A DNA stretch of 64,000 bases from Xestospongia bergquistia (GCA_963965975.1 OZ014411.1:27266249-27330248); one strand, 5' to 3'. Shown: positions 10,710 through 21,945, counted from the stretch's first letter. The notes: a model not told the origin generated them from the sequence alone. Numbers and translations: made by a program.

Positions 10710-11565
10710 TCATGATGTGAAATAATGTTTAGGAACTATACAGTGTATGACTGAATGACAAACAGGCATTGTTCTAATATGATGTGGTTGGAATGAAAAA
10801 AGGTCATTGTATTTGACTGTGGATTTAACTGAGGACATTTGAACAACAAAACAATGATAGTGATAATTGAATTCTAATGTGTTTAAAACTTGCACTTCAA
10901 AATAAACTTCATTATAATCAATGACAAATATATTGAGCAGCTTCCCAAACACAGGATAATCTGTGTCCATCTTCACCACCAAGGCACAAGACTTCTTGTA
11001 CAATGTGCCGTCAATGGACACCCATACAACCCTGTAATAAAGAATCACAAAATAACCTTATAAGTACTTGATGCCAAATCAGTGTGTGGTCAATACCAGA
11101 ATTTGACAAGATCGATTTCAATTCATCATGCAGGTCCATGAGTATATTTTGAAAAAAACCAGTTACATCCTTAAGAATTTGTTCCATTGTGGACTGAGGT
11201 AGTTTGTACATCTCTTGGACTTTTAAAATCCATGTAGCAGCAGCCCTTTTCTTTGAATACAGAATGGATGAGGTCATCTCTGGGTCATTGAATGAGTCAG
11301 TTTCACAATTCAACCAATGATCAGGGTCATCCTGATCTTGAAAGGTAGAACATTGAATAACAGGCTCAGAATCCGTATGAAAATCATACACATGATTTCT
11401 GTAAACTTCGAATTTTCTAAATTGTTTTCGACAACCACCGAGACAACAGGTGATACAAAATCCAGGTCTGTGTGCATGGACTTCTCGAACATGTTTAAGC
11501 AAGTACATGAGGCTTGGTACCATAAATGAACATAGTGGGCAAACTTTGATATTTCCGGGATCCAT
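10710..11565 (-). CDS. C2H2 zinc-finger protein of the transposon, probably internally deleted
   Basis: ATG at 11565. Two C2H2 fingers occupy roughly residues 8-65 (CPLCSF...HVREVHAH and CCLGGCRKQF...HVYDFH). A conserved helix follows (AAATWILKVQEMYKLPQSTMEQIL). A separate block at 10710-11040 encodes DGTLYKKSCALVV, YPVFGKL and NYHYHCFVV, which I recall as the C-terminal part of large (about 800-1000 aa) uncharacterised proteins in fish and invertebrates. The several-hundred-residue core expected between them is missing. The two blocks are joined by at most a small intron with a weak donor (GTCAAA, 77 nt) or a frameshift. It may bind the element's ends or be the crippled remains of its transposase. 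This reading rests on memory of the family and is inference. Confidence 0.6.
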
Positions 11566-11704
11566 GAGTTATCTGTTGAGAACGGTTTATGATAACTGCC
11601 ACCTGCCTTCTATTTTTCTAAACAGCATGGTGTTACGCATGCGCAAAACTTCAACCAGTTTTAGCACCTGCCTTAACAGCTGCACTCAGTCTCTCTACTT
11701 TTCA

Positions 11705-13561
11705 ATGGCGAGTTGCGTTGTATTGGAAGATTTGTCTGCTGATGAACTGTCTCTGTTCCTGTCATCCAAAGGAATCCCTCAGAAAGTTTTGGACAACTTT
11801 CAAAGCCATTCCATTGACGGAGAAACGTTTCTTTCTATGAGCGATGGACATCTCAAGGAAGTTGCTGAGAAAATACCCGATAGGGTCAAGTTGAAAAAGA
11901 TTATAGACAGTACAATATCTGCTAAAAAGGTCAGTGATATATTTTGTCACTATGTTATCTAGTGTTGACTGTTGCCCATCTGTGCTTGATATAAAGTTTT
12001 TCTCTAAAGCAAATTATCATAACAATTATCATTGCTAGGAAAACAGAAGTCTTGACGTAAATGGCAGTCATTGTTCCTCAACTTTAAATGTCCCATCTCA
12101 AAATTGGCATCACACATTTGTGATACCCTCTGCTTTCTCTCTCCGGACAGAGGAAGCCTTAGCCACTGGTCAGATCACTAGAAGAGTGAGAACAGAGATC
12201 ATCCAAGCTCTCTCAATGTCAATGATGATACATACAAGAACCCCTTCAAGTGATCAGTACAACACTGTGTGTCGTAAACTGATTGAAACCTATCCAATAC
12301 TTAAAGATGAAATTGGCTCTACTGGCTATGTAAGTGTGTGGTAATTTTTTTATTGTGAACTTGTTATGACTAAGAAATTGTTCATTTCTTAGGGTTCTTG
12401 GAAAAAAAAGCTACGGGACCGATTCAAGTTTCTTCGTCGTCCATCTACTTATAAAACAGATTCTGTTAGTATTGAGCCATCTCCAAAACGTCAGAAGACC
12501 TCAAAACGTCTTGGAAGTGACACAAGTACATGTGTGGATGATCTAGATGATGTTATGCTGACAACAAAATTGGCTGAATTACAGCACGAGTGTTCTAAAC
12601 GAAAAAAGGACCGTTCCCTTGCTACAATACAATCTTTGACCAGCAGCACATTTACTAGTAGACGGAAATGGATAACAAATGTTCAACCTCCAGTTGTAGA
12701 AATCCTCGAGCAATACCCATCATTGAAGATTCGGAAAGTAGTAAGTTATCTCTTAAAACAATTTAACATAGTAATTATTTTACACGTGTAAATTGCCTCT
12801 CTATTCCAGTTTAGGATGGAATTCAAAACTATTATTGGCTTAGATGAAAAGACTAGCATCCATTCACTCATGGAAAGTTGGCCAACATGGGAAAAAAGGA
12901 TAATTGCTTATTCTCGATTGGAATTCAAGCATAGGCCAAAACTGAAACAGCTTCTCACCACTCTTGATGAGCAAAGTGAAGGACTTGTGGATAAAGGTGC
13001 TTCACTATAATTCAAGTGAATACAATAACATGATTTTTTGTAATAGGTTTAGTAGCCTTTCAATTATTATCTGAATTGTTGATTCCTAAAAGCCGCCATG
13101 AGAGGCTGGTACAGTTTGTGAAGGTAATGTTAACTTTAGGTAATTGTTATGTTTTTGGTTGTGATTTAACAATTTGACTCAGAGATTTCCTCAAAATTTT
13201 TTTTAATATTCATAAAAGTTCTTTAATTTCACTTTAGAATTCAGATGACTTGGCAGTCTTTTCTGCAAAAGTTCAGCTCAGTGCTCCATACATGATCGTA
13301 TGCCATTCTGCTGAAGAGACCACTTTCCATATCATGGTAGAAGAAGAAGTCACATGTGAACTCAGTTCTTTTGAGAGTGCCTTGATCCACCTGGTTGGCT
13401 CTTACTTCCTTTATGATATAGCATACCCAAAGCCTGTCCAGTCGCTTTTATTAATGATCCAGCACTATGTATTTGGACTGGAAGACTCACAACAAGATAC
13501 CCCTGCAGTTATTGAGATTGTTACATCTCTAAAGAAGATGGACAGTATACTTTATAATTAG
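11705..13561 (+). CDS. SAM-domain protein (SAMD3-like) of the transposon, 483 aa
   Basis: Six exons join in perfect phase: 11705-11929, 12039-12329, 12393-12740, 12810-12996, 13047-13123 and 13238-13561. Residues about 5-70 form a SAM domain (LEDLSADELSLFLSSKGI ... HLKEVAEKIPDRVKLKKII). Next come a FVIPSAFSL segment and a helical domain ending YPILKDEIGSTGYGSWKKKL. A basic patch KRQKTSKRL is a likely nuclear signal. A TFTSRRKWI..QPPVVEILEQYP motif and a C-terminal MIVCHSAEETTFHIMVEEEV segment follow. I recognise this order from the many proteins labelled sterile alpha motif domain-containing protein 3-like in fish and invertebrates. It is intact and is transcribed divergently from the zinc-finger gene over a gap of 139 bp. 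Role in transposition is unproven. In-frame upstream ATGs exist but 11705 begins the SAM homology. Confidence 0.85.
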
Positions 13562-14733
13562 ATAATGTATAGTTTATTAGTTTATTATAGTTTAGTTTTA
13601 TTATAGTTTATTTATATAATGTATAGTTTATTAGTTTATTACAGTTTATTTATTATAACAGGTATGTATTATATTGAGTGTTTTATATAATAATAAAATA
13701 ATGTTACAGATTTCAATTTTAAAATAATTTTCCAATTTACACTTGAAAGAGTTGCGATATACACCAATATGGTGTAAATATCAGTCTTAGATTTACACCC
13801 TAGGGGTAGAGTTTTTAAAGTGTATGGTGCACACCTATTTTGGTGTAAATGTACACCCTTGTTTTAACAGTGTAGATGTGTAAGACAGTGCATATGGTTT
13901 AGTAGTTGTACATACAATAATCATGTGTTAGGTACCTATAACATCACTGGACATGCCGTAAGATGGACAGAAAACATCTGTATTTTCTCTATAAGAGTGC
14001 ATACACACATGTATGTCAGCTAAATAGAAAGCAACATTAACAAATTAACTATTAACATCTGCTCAGCTTGACTAATGACCTTTGAAATCTGTTAGAGTTT
14101 CATCATTTCAATAGAAGACAATAAAAAGTAATCAGACTCTATGACAACTGCTTCACTGCACTTTTTATACTCACTTCCTATAACTACAAGCCACGTCAAG
14201 TTAGTAATAACATTTATAACAAATATTTATTCAGGTTAGTGTAGAATATGACACTTTGCAAGAATTACTTGTATAATGAGTCAAAAAAAGAACTTTGAAA
14301 TTCTGTGAATGGGTTTAACGTGATTCTGAAGTAAAAATTATACCATAACAGATTTAACATATTATATAAATACATAAAGTCTCATAACAGTCTCAGACTA
14401 CTAAATCTAATAAACTATGGAGTACTTGTATGTATGGTAACTATCAGTAACATAGAAATGACCCATACATTAGAATACAACCATTAATACCACTCTACAA
14501 TATATATGGTCATTAAATTATGCTTAACTTACAGGTTGGAAGATATATCATGAATCAAATGACACTTACAGAAGTGAAATTAAATTAACTGATAAACTTG
14601 ATATACCATATTATATTTTATTATACCATTTAATAAACATAGGCAATTATGATAGAAAGAATAAGCAAAATGAATAATTAATACTTTATTCACAACTTAC
14701 TATAATACAGTATTAATACTAGTACTGATACTA

Positions 14734-15103
14734 TCATTGCACTTGTGTACTTGATTTTTGTACATAGTATAATAACATATTGATATCCTCTTGACCTCGG
14801 TCATCTGTTATTAAGAAAATGAATATACATATAAAACCAATCAAATAGTGTGTCATTAAATTAAAGTGAAGTATAGTGCAGAATAATTAGACATGATTTA
14901 ATAGATATGCTGATGATAGTGTATTACTGTTACTGATCAAATAGTGCGTTAACGTGAAGTATTGATTAAAATGGCAAGGCTAGTCACCGAATCTGTCAGA
15001 AAGTGATACATTCGCTGGAATTTATAAAGATGGGAATGTGATACAATTGCTTACCTTTCGCTTTTTTGCATTTATCTGGCAAATCCTTTGTAGTATCTTC
15101 TCC
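14734..15103 (-). pseudogene. Two orphan terminal exons inside the extra block of copy 2
   Basis: On the minus strand, 15055-15103 is bounded by cacatag and a GTAAGC donor, and 14734-14804 by a taacag acceptor and a TGA stop. They join in phase to give GEDTTKDLPDKCKKAKDDRG and then QEDINMLLYYVQKSS plus six residues. No upstream exon or start codon is present in the block, and I do not recognise the protein. It looks like the tail of a gene carried in with, or lost from, the neighbouring duplication. Confidence 0.35.
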
Positions 15104-15584
15104 CTATGTGTATTCGAGTACAACTCAGAGGGTTAAATTTACTGGCTTGCACTCACTATGGTCAGTGTGGTGATAAGTTGACTTAATTCATTGATATAGT
15201 CACACTCATTTGATAAGAATCATGAAAATGACCATGCAACTCAGCAGGAATACCACTTATCTTATAACACCATTGTATACATATAATATATTATGTAGCT
15301 GTTAACTAACTTGCACATCCATTCAACCAAACCTATCCTCCAAATAGTAATTATGTGCTAACAAGCTGTGATAGACACTCCCTTACCATCCTTTATAATA
15401 TCATTGTTAGGTATGAGCATGACTTCAAAATAATGTAGCAATGAGAATGGAATCATTAGTAATAACATAAGATTACACAGTCTTGTAAATAAATGTATAG
15501 AATAGTTTTTATTCATTTGCATCAGGTATGATTATAAGTAAATCAAATAATAATACAACATTGTTGAAACTTTAATTTCTATAA

Positions 15585-16048
15585 TTATATATTCAGGTTG
15601 GACAAATATTCAGCTATAGTATCGACAGCTTTATTACAACTGCCAACCTGTGAACCTTCAGGGCAATGTGCAATAACAATAGCTGTCTTTGATGCCTGAA
15701 GCGTGACAGAACCACATTTACCCTTTGCATAGACTATTTTCTTATCTTCCTCGCGTAGAAATTGAAATTTTATTCCTTCTAATACAATTCCACTTGTCAT
15801 GAAAGAGGCAAAGTCTTTACTTTTGAAACATTTAGCAATCTCACTTCTTTCTTGATCTGAAGGCTATACAAAATATTGTCAATATTTATTTAAGAGTTAG
15901 ATTTCACCTTTATTTTATTGCTACCGTTATTAGAAGTCCACTGACCTCCTCCATCAAGTCCTATAATACAAGCTTTATCGACATGTACTGCGCCTTGTGC
16001 ATCTTTGCTTTGAGCAATTAAGTTGTCAATATAAGAGTCCCAAGACAT
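15585..16048 (-). CDS. Profilin, second copy, 139 aa
   Basis: Exon 1 is 15908-16048 and exon 2 is 15585-15863, again with a 44-nt intron at the same place. The product matches the 5373-5839 profilin except for loss of one residue in the KGKCGS region and substitutions such as KIVY for EVVY, QVGS for QAGN, and SNLNI for STLNI. Exon 1 encodes the same protein as in copy 1. Both helices that form the poly-proline site are intact, so it should be functional. The frame is fully open and the changes are mild, which argues for a recent duplicate under constraint. Confidence 0.92.
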
Positions 16049-16115
16049 ACTTCATAGATCAGCTGCAGTAACTTATAAACGGAGAAATCAAGTAGACTCT
16101 AAGTATTATTTAGAG

Positions 16116-16143
16116 CCACGCCCAGCTAATATACTGGGCGTGG
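16116..16143 (-). promoter_or_regulatory. Palindromic KLF/Sp1-like element upstream of profilin copy 2
   Basis: Identical ccacgcccag / ctgggcgtgg inverted repeat at the same distance from the ATG as in profilin copy 1, in a flank that otherwise carries substitutions and indels. Confidence 0.55.
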
Positions 16144-17514
16144 TATATAAAAATATACTGTAAATGAAATTGCTCGTAGGAAAAGAATTACTGACTTTTT
16201 CTAAGTTCAGAGTACCTAAATTAAAAAAAAAAGATCAATAGTTTTAGTCAGTATAGCCACTTCTTTCTTAACAGCAATGGAATTTAAGTGACCAATTTGA
16301 AATGTCATATTTAGCACTGTAAAATGCTGCAAAAGGAAATTCCTACTAACTTCTGGATTCACACTTTTTAATGATAGTTAACACTTTCTATGTAATACCA
16401 ATGAAACATATGTATAACCAAAAGGAACTGGTCTGTCCTTATTTTATATATAACTATAGTTATAGTTCACTTGAAGTGTATTTATTATTAGATGATCTAC
16501 TAGATACCAATAAATTAAAGTAAATATAAAACAGTCAATATCATTGCAGTGTTATAACTAGGAGGCACAGGTAGGACAGAAAAAAATTAAATAGTTTCCT
16601 GTTCCATATCCTCATAGTAGTGTCAGTATCTCTAGTCAGTATCCCTCAGGCCAAATATTTGCTGCTTCTGCATGTATCCGTTCATTGGATTACTACAGTA
16701 TGTGCATTGTGATTAAATAGCAGGGTAATGAATTTAGCAAACACATATATAGCAATATCAAATACATGATTGCATTTAGTTGTGAAGTTAACAGTTGTGG
16801 TTGATTGTATAAGATTTGTACTGATTGTACAGGTTAATTGTATTTGTTGAACTAGTACTGGTGGTTTAGTTGTATTAACTATACTAGTTGTACCAGTTAT
16901 ACTAGTTGTGCTAGTTGTGTCAATAGTATTGGTTGAATGAGAAAACAGTGTGGCTATTATGCCAATCCCAAAAGACTTGGTTCATTGTGAAGCTTGCATA
17001 CTTTTCTATAGTTATCAAGATTTTAAACATCATGTCTGAAGGAAAGAGACACTTTGGGAGCAATAGGCAGTAAATGCTTCATTGATAAGCATATGAAAAG
17101 GAAGTCACACAATAGGTGGATAAAGGAAACCAAGTAGCTATCAGACTTATCATTAAGTGGACTATTTTCATTCAAACCACCTGAAACACAAAAATATCAC
17201 ATGGCCATGTGAGGATGCCATCAGAATGCCAGCTATTATAGGACAATCAGCTATTACTGAGCTAGTGAGCTAGAAGAGAGCTTTTTCACTCCATCCACAT
17301 TTAGATAATTTTAACATATTTAACTCAACTACAATCTCTTGAGACTATTCCACCTTCTAAAGATTATAGTAGACTACCACTTGTCAACAATACCTGTCAA
17401 CAATTGGAGATCTTGATTATCATATAGAAATAGAACAGAGAGGGACCAAATCATACGTTAAGAAAGAGAAGAGAGCAGCATTGTTAGCAGCTGATGAACA
17501 CATTTATTCCCATC

Positions 17515-17825
17515 CAGTGGCGGAGGAACCTATGAGGCACCAGGGGCACATGCCCCCCAAAAAATTGCAACATGATCATTTTTCCCCCAAAAATTTTACA
17601 CTGAAGTATGCAATATGTAGAGAGCAATGAAAAACACTCATTGTAATTATAATATAATTGTGGCAATGGGATATTTACTACATTCATTGTATATGTATTT
17701 ACATATACAATGAATTATAAGCGAAAAACAAAAACACTCCTCAGCTCCTTGGGGACTGTGCCCCCAGACCCCCTCCTTTGGTGCCCCCCCCCCCCCCCAA
17801 ATTCAAATATGTTCCTCCACCTCTG
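17515..17825. mobile_element. MITE with CAGTGGCGGAGGAAC-type ends
   Basis: The left end cagtggcggaggaacctatg and the right end, read inward, cagaggtggaggaacatatt form imperfect 15-bp terminal repeats. The interior has matching halves (ggggcacatgccccccaaaa on the left and a C-rich mirror on the right). No coding sequence. It carries a poly-C run of about 17 nt near 17784. I see no clear target duplication. Confidence 0.6.
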
Positions 17826-17879
17826 TTCCGGCTATCACCAACATTTCAAAAATTAATTGATGTTTATGACAAATGAGAA

Positions 17880-18500
17880 GGCAACTTACTGATTGCACTA
17901 TTTGCCTATGGCATCTCACTTAACAGGGCGCTTTTTGAGATGCCATTTCATTGAGGTACACATATGGATGGCAAATGTCTCTCTTGCCCTGTGTAAGAAT
18001 GTTGACAATCTCCTTAACTGTCCAGCTAGTGGCTTCCTAACCATACACCACAATGAGACTTTACTATAGGACATACTGTCTTTAACACTTCTTTAAAGTT
18101 GCCGGAATCTAATGATGGTCAGGTCTTCATTGTACCACACTTCAACCTCTCTCATGAACACCTGTCCTATAGTGCAACTAACAGAAAAGACTCTACATTT
18201 CTAGACATCAAGGTATATGGATTCAGGGAACATTACAAGCCTTCTATGTAAGGATTTTTTACTCTACATTACTCTCTTGCCAAGATATTCAGATGCATGG
18301 CTGTGTGTAATAGGCATCATGAGAGAGAGAAATGCCATGTCATAAGTAACAGGTCCATGAGGTGGAGCACAATAAATTTATTCAAGTGGTATTTTAGCAC
18401 TGCAGGAGGAATGGGAAGATCTGTCACTGTGCCCAAGACTAACAGTTAAATTGTAGCTAAACATGAGTACTCATATTGTGTTGTAATGGATTGATTGCAA
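17880..18500 (+). mobile_element. Degenerate retrotransposon fragment
   Basis: With frame breaks, 17930-18055 encodes a segment like the conserved LRY-x-W-x-x-LP ... VD-x-LLNCP-x-GGF-x-x-HHNE motif seen near the C-terminus of some reverse-transcribing elements. A better preserved relative lies at 31345-31600. The part from about 18180 to 18480 is repeated, inverted, at 32060-32430. Too decayed to name the clade. Confidence 0.45.
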
Positions 18501-18611
18501 ATGACACCTATCCTTCTCACTGCTTTGTTTCATGCCAGAGGATTCCAATTGAGACATGGATGTCCCATACATCCTTACCTCATTTCTTTCTTTCTTGGCC
18601 ATGACAATTCT

Positions 18612-18870
18612 ATATTAATAGTAGCTATATGCTCTCAAAGTGCTACCAATGTTAACAGCAATCATATGATATCAAAGTACCTTCGATGTTAATAGTAGCT
18701 ATATTCTATCAAAGTGCTACCAATGTTAACAGCAATCATATGATATCAAAGTACCTTTGATGTTAACAGTAACTATATGCTATCAAAGTGCTACCAATGT
18801 TAACAGCAATCATATGATATCAAAGTACCTTCGATGTTAATAGTAGCTATATGCTATCAAAGTAGTTGTA
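18612..18870. repeat. Tandem repeat, period about 75 bp, about 3.4 copies
   Basis: The landmark gctaccaatgttaacagcaa recurs near 18642, 18716 and 18790, each followed by tcatatgatatcaaagtacc. Copies are about 95 percent alike. No coding meaning is seen. Confidence 0.8.
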
Positions 18871-18899
18871 TATAATAGCCAGGTTACTCTTAGATTAAT

Positions 18900-20295
18900 T
18901 TTAATGATCTACAAGTATATGTGAATTAGAACATATATCACATTCTGTGAATAATGAGTCAATGTAGGCATGTCCAATAATGTCATAGGTACCTAACACA
19001 TGATTATTGTTTGTACAACTACTAAACCATACACACCATCTTACACATCTAATGATAACATTACTGATGCTTTTATCATCAGTTAGCAATAGATCAACTG
19101 TGCATTGCAATTGCTCACACAATATCTTTAATAATCACATTATCTGATTTATGAGTTGTAGAGTATAATCTCAAACAAAATAATAGTTTAAACAAGATTA
19201 TATGATCACTTTATAGTGTTAATGATTTGATATGAGATGGCACAACATTCAAAACAGAAAACAAGGACTACAGAAAGTTTTAAAGAGGAGCAAGACTTAT
19301 CACTGTGAAAGGCAATTACACCACAGTATTGTCTTGAATATACTTTTAGTATTTTATAGCTAATTCAACAATAAAATAGCTATAAATTATATAATACTGT
19401 ATTTCTTCTTGTATTTTGTAATAGCTACTTACTATTGTTATCATTGTTACTATTATTGTTACTATTGTTATATATGTTACTGTTATTATTGTAACTGTTA
19501 CTGTTACTGTTACTATTGTTAATGATGTGTAGTGAAGGTACATAAGAAGTCCTATCTTGCTTGGAGTGTGCACCTCAGGGTTGTCAGTAGTGGTATGATT
19601 TACTTAAAACCTTTCAACATGTAACATTATAACTTACTCTGCATGAAAGTCAATTCCATAGTGTCTGTAAAAACCTACAATGGCATGTTAAGCCAAAATA
19701 CTCTGTATTAAATATAATGTTATTTTTAATTGTCAAGCTAGGGCTGTGTTTAGAGATAGGAGAGAGTACAAACTTCCAAAGCCACAAGACCTCCCTTGAA
19801 GGCCATTCTAGAGCCTCTACTTGTAATGTAAAATTACTATACCTTCATCCAAAGTAAATCACTGATCTCATGATTACTTTCTATAATGTTATATATACTC
19901 AATCCATAAACAGTGATCATGTAACGATCACAAATTGACAATGTAATACAATATTGCTAATTTGCTAATAAAACACTTAGTACAAAACAATAGCTACTAT
20001 AGAAATTGAAACAATTACAGGAAATGTTGAGTTGCATAGTTCATTATTGTACAAACTACAGGTCGACTCTTCTCTACGTTAAAAATACATTTGAGACAAC
20101 AAAGATATGATAGGCTTCCTGCTACACTATAAAAAGCCCTGTGTTACTGACATACCTTGTATTATATTGCTTTCTCTCAATTTGTGTATAAGTTCGTTGT
20201 TTTCTCTTTCAAATTGTCCAATAAACCTCTCCCTATCACTGTAACAGTTATACTAGTCCTATATAACTTGTATCTCAATTGAAACAGTCACTATC
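18900..20295. repeat. Upstream flank repeat of copy B
   Basis: This matches, inverted, the DNA upstream of copy A and, directly, the DNA upstream of copies C and D. It holds a decayed first-exon remnant near 19400-19525 whose signal-peptide codons have expanded into GTTACT/GTTATT repeats and which still ends in a gtgaaggtacat-type splice donor context. The region 18950-19140 includes an unoccupied target site for the 10452-13872 transposon. Confidence 0.7.
20128..20136 (+). promoter_or_regulatory. TATA box of copy B
   Basis: TATAAAAAG lies 160 nt upstream of the ATG in a block conserved in copies C and D. A start site about 30 nt downstream would give a 5' leader of roughly 130 nt. Confidence 0.55.
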
Positions 20296-21244
20296 ATGAA
20301 CTATAACATAGTATTTCTCCTGTGTGCTGTAGTAGCTACTATTATCATTACTGTCAATGGAGAGTGTAAAGGTATGAGATTAATATATATTATCATGAAT
20401 CCTGTATTAATAGATTGTAATGTACCTAAAAGCTGTCAGGACTGGTATGATTTGGGTATAAGAAAAAGTTGTTACTATCCAATATATCCAGATGGAAAAA
20501 CTCAACAATGGGTAAGATAGAACTGTACATAAATATCCTCATGTTTACAGTGCAATACATATTTAGGTCTTCTGTGATATGAAGGGTACTAACTGTGATG
20601 ATAAAGGAGGTTGGACTAGAGTGGGTTATCTTAATATGACTGAGTCCAATGCTACCTGTCCTACTGGACTGACAAAGCGCATATATCATCAATATGAAAA
20701 CGTTCATTATCCATTATGTGTTCGATCAACTTCTTCATATAGTGTTGGTTGTGCCTCAATCACTTTTTCTTCTCTAGGAGTGAAATATAGCAAAATTTGT
20801 GGCCAGATTCGAGGATATGCATATTTGACTCCTGATGCTTTTTATAGATATGGCAGTAATCTAGAACATATTGATACATATTATGTTGATGGTGTTTCTA
20901 TAACATATGGTAAAAGCCCTCGTCACCATATCTGGACTTATGCTGCTGGTCATGCTGGTATTCCTGATCGTTGTCCCTGCGCAACCCCCTCTACAAGTAA
21001 TAACCCTCCACCTCCTTCCTTTGTGGGCAATGACTACTACTGTGAAGCAGGTAATGATGTTCTCTGGGATGGAAAAGATTGTCCGGGTTCTGAAGCTCCT
21101 TGTTGTAATAATACAAAACAGCCTTGGTTCTATCGAGGACTTGGTAGTACAATTAAAAATGACATTGACCTGAGGTTGTGTGATGATCAAAGCTATGGTG
21201 ATGAAGCAGTATTAATAGATTTTATTGAAATATACATTCGCTGA
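20296..21244 (+). CDS. Secreted cysteine-rich fibrinogen-like family, copy B, 283 aa
   Basis: Exons: 20296-20371, 20414-20511 and 20567-21244. The signal peptide (about residues 1-22) is followed by CNVPKSCQDWYDLGIRKSC, then the WVFCDM / GGWTRVGYLNM block that resembles the opening of a fibrinogen-related domain. HHIWTYAAG, a Pro-rich spacer, DVLWDGKDCPG, CCNNTKQPWFY and a closing IEIYIR follow. An AATAAA lies at about 21289. All cysteines of copy A are retained apart from one in the KYCKIC segment, which reads KYSKIC here. The 42-nt first intron is stop-free and in frame, so unspliced mRNA would encode 14 extra hydrophobic residues. Function unknown; an extracellular recognition or matrix role is only a guess from the fold type. 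Confidence 0.8.
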
Positions 21245-21474
21245 AGAGCCAACATCATTCAAACATTGCTATAACTTTAACTTTGAAAATAAACTTTATA
21301 TATTAGTTTAGTTTTAGGTGAGATGTTATTTTGAGATTTTGTTTAATACTTTATTTAGTTTTAACCTCTTTTATATTTGTAGTGAACTATTTACAGAAAT
21401 AAATTTTGTATACTCATGAAATTTAAGTACAGCCTTGATGACATGACTGGACATGCTTATATAGGATATTGTTA

Positions 21475-21945
21475 TAACTCAAGTCAATTTGACAAGCAAG
21501 TAATCATAAGTGGTTCTCTATTTTCTGAATCTCAAGTCACCTCTGATGTGTCTCAAGGTTCTATTTTTAGGCCTCTCTTATTCATCATTCATATAAATGA
21601 CATTGCTAAACTACCCCTCCTCTCTTCACCCACTTTATGCTGACGACATTCTTCTATCTCAATAAATCTCTTCTCCAACTTCAAAGTCCACAGTTCAATC
21701 CAAATTACATCATGGATGTAATTTGGATTGAACTGTGGACTTTGAAGATTGTGCCCTTTAAACTAGCAGTAGCTATCAGCTAAGAGAAACTGCTTATTCC
21801 ATTTAATCACCACTTACTTCTATCTTTAGTCTGTCGATTAAGTCTGGTATCTTTCCTGACGACTGGAAAAATTCTCATATTATCCCTATATCAAAGTACT
21901 CTTCAGCTCCATCTTCTCCTACAGGTTATTGTCCAATATCTCTAT
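21475..21945 (+). mobile_element. Shuffled non-LTR reverse-transcriptase fragments
   Basis: 21500-21680 encodes a decayed QVTSDVSQGSIFRPLLFIIH motif, the RT block normally reading SGVPQGSVLGPLLF. 21815-21950 encodes GIFPDDWKNSHIIPISK and YCPISLY, which in intact elements precede the first block. The order is therefore reversed. A perfect palindrome (21679-21747) lies between them. This debris separates the B and C duplication units. Confidence 0.6.
21679..21747. repeat. Perfect 33-bp inverted repeat with 3-nt loop
   Basis: The arm cttcaaagtccacagttcaa... (21679-21711) is followed by atg and its exact reverse complement (21715-21747). A DNA or RNA hairpin of 33 base pairs would form. Confidence 0.9.

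Larger units (their letters stand above)
10452..13872. mobile_element. 3.42-kb DNA transposon carrying a divergent zinc-finger / SAM gene pair
   Basis: The left end is CACTGTTAAAAATGGGGTGT and the right end, read inward, is CACTGTTAAAACAAGGGTGT: an 11-bp perfect terminal repeat followed by scattered subterminal GGTGTAAA units on both sides. TA sits on each outer edge (10450-10451 and 13873-13874). Paralogous unoccupied sites at 9491-9512 and, inverted, 19041-19060 read catta-gatgtgtaag style sequence with a single TA, which fixes the ends and the 2-bp duplication. Inside are a C2H2 protein gene (-) and a SAM-domain protein gene (+), head to head. I see no recognisable complete transposase. 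CACTG ends are seen in CMC/EnSpm-like metazoan elements and TA duplication in Tc1/mariner and ISL2EU; I cannot assign the superfamily. Confidence 0.88.
13964..17450. repeat. Segmental duplication, copy 2 (contains profilin)
   Basis: Same-strand duplicate of 4701-7131. The left edge lies at the end of the flank repeat interrupted by the transposon. It contains an extra block, 14188-15133. The remaining intergenic sequence matches copy 1 closely with short indels. Confidence 0.85.

Noticed and set aside
11450..11704. N-terminal extension of the SAM protein from upstream in-frame codons
   Set aside because: The extension overlaps the zinc-finger gene's coding strand and has no family homology; ATG at 11705 directly precedes the SAM domain.
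19346..19573. Minus-strand frame rich in Thr-Val-Ile repeats
   Set aside because: It is the GTTACT microsatellite derived from an orphan signal-peptide exon.
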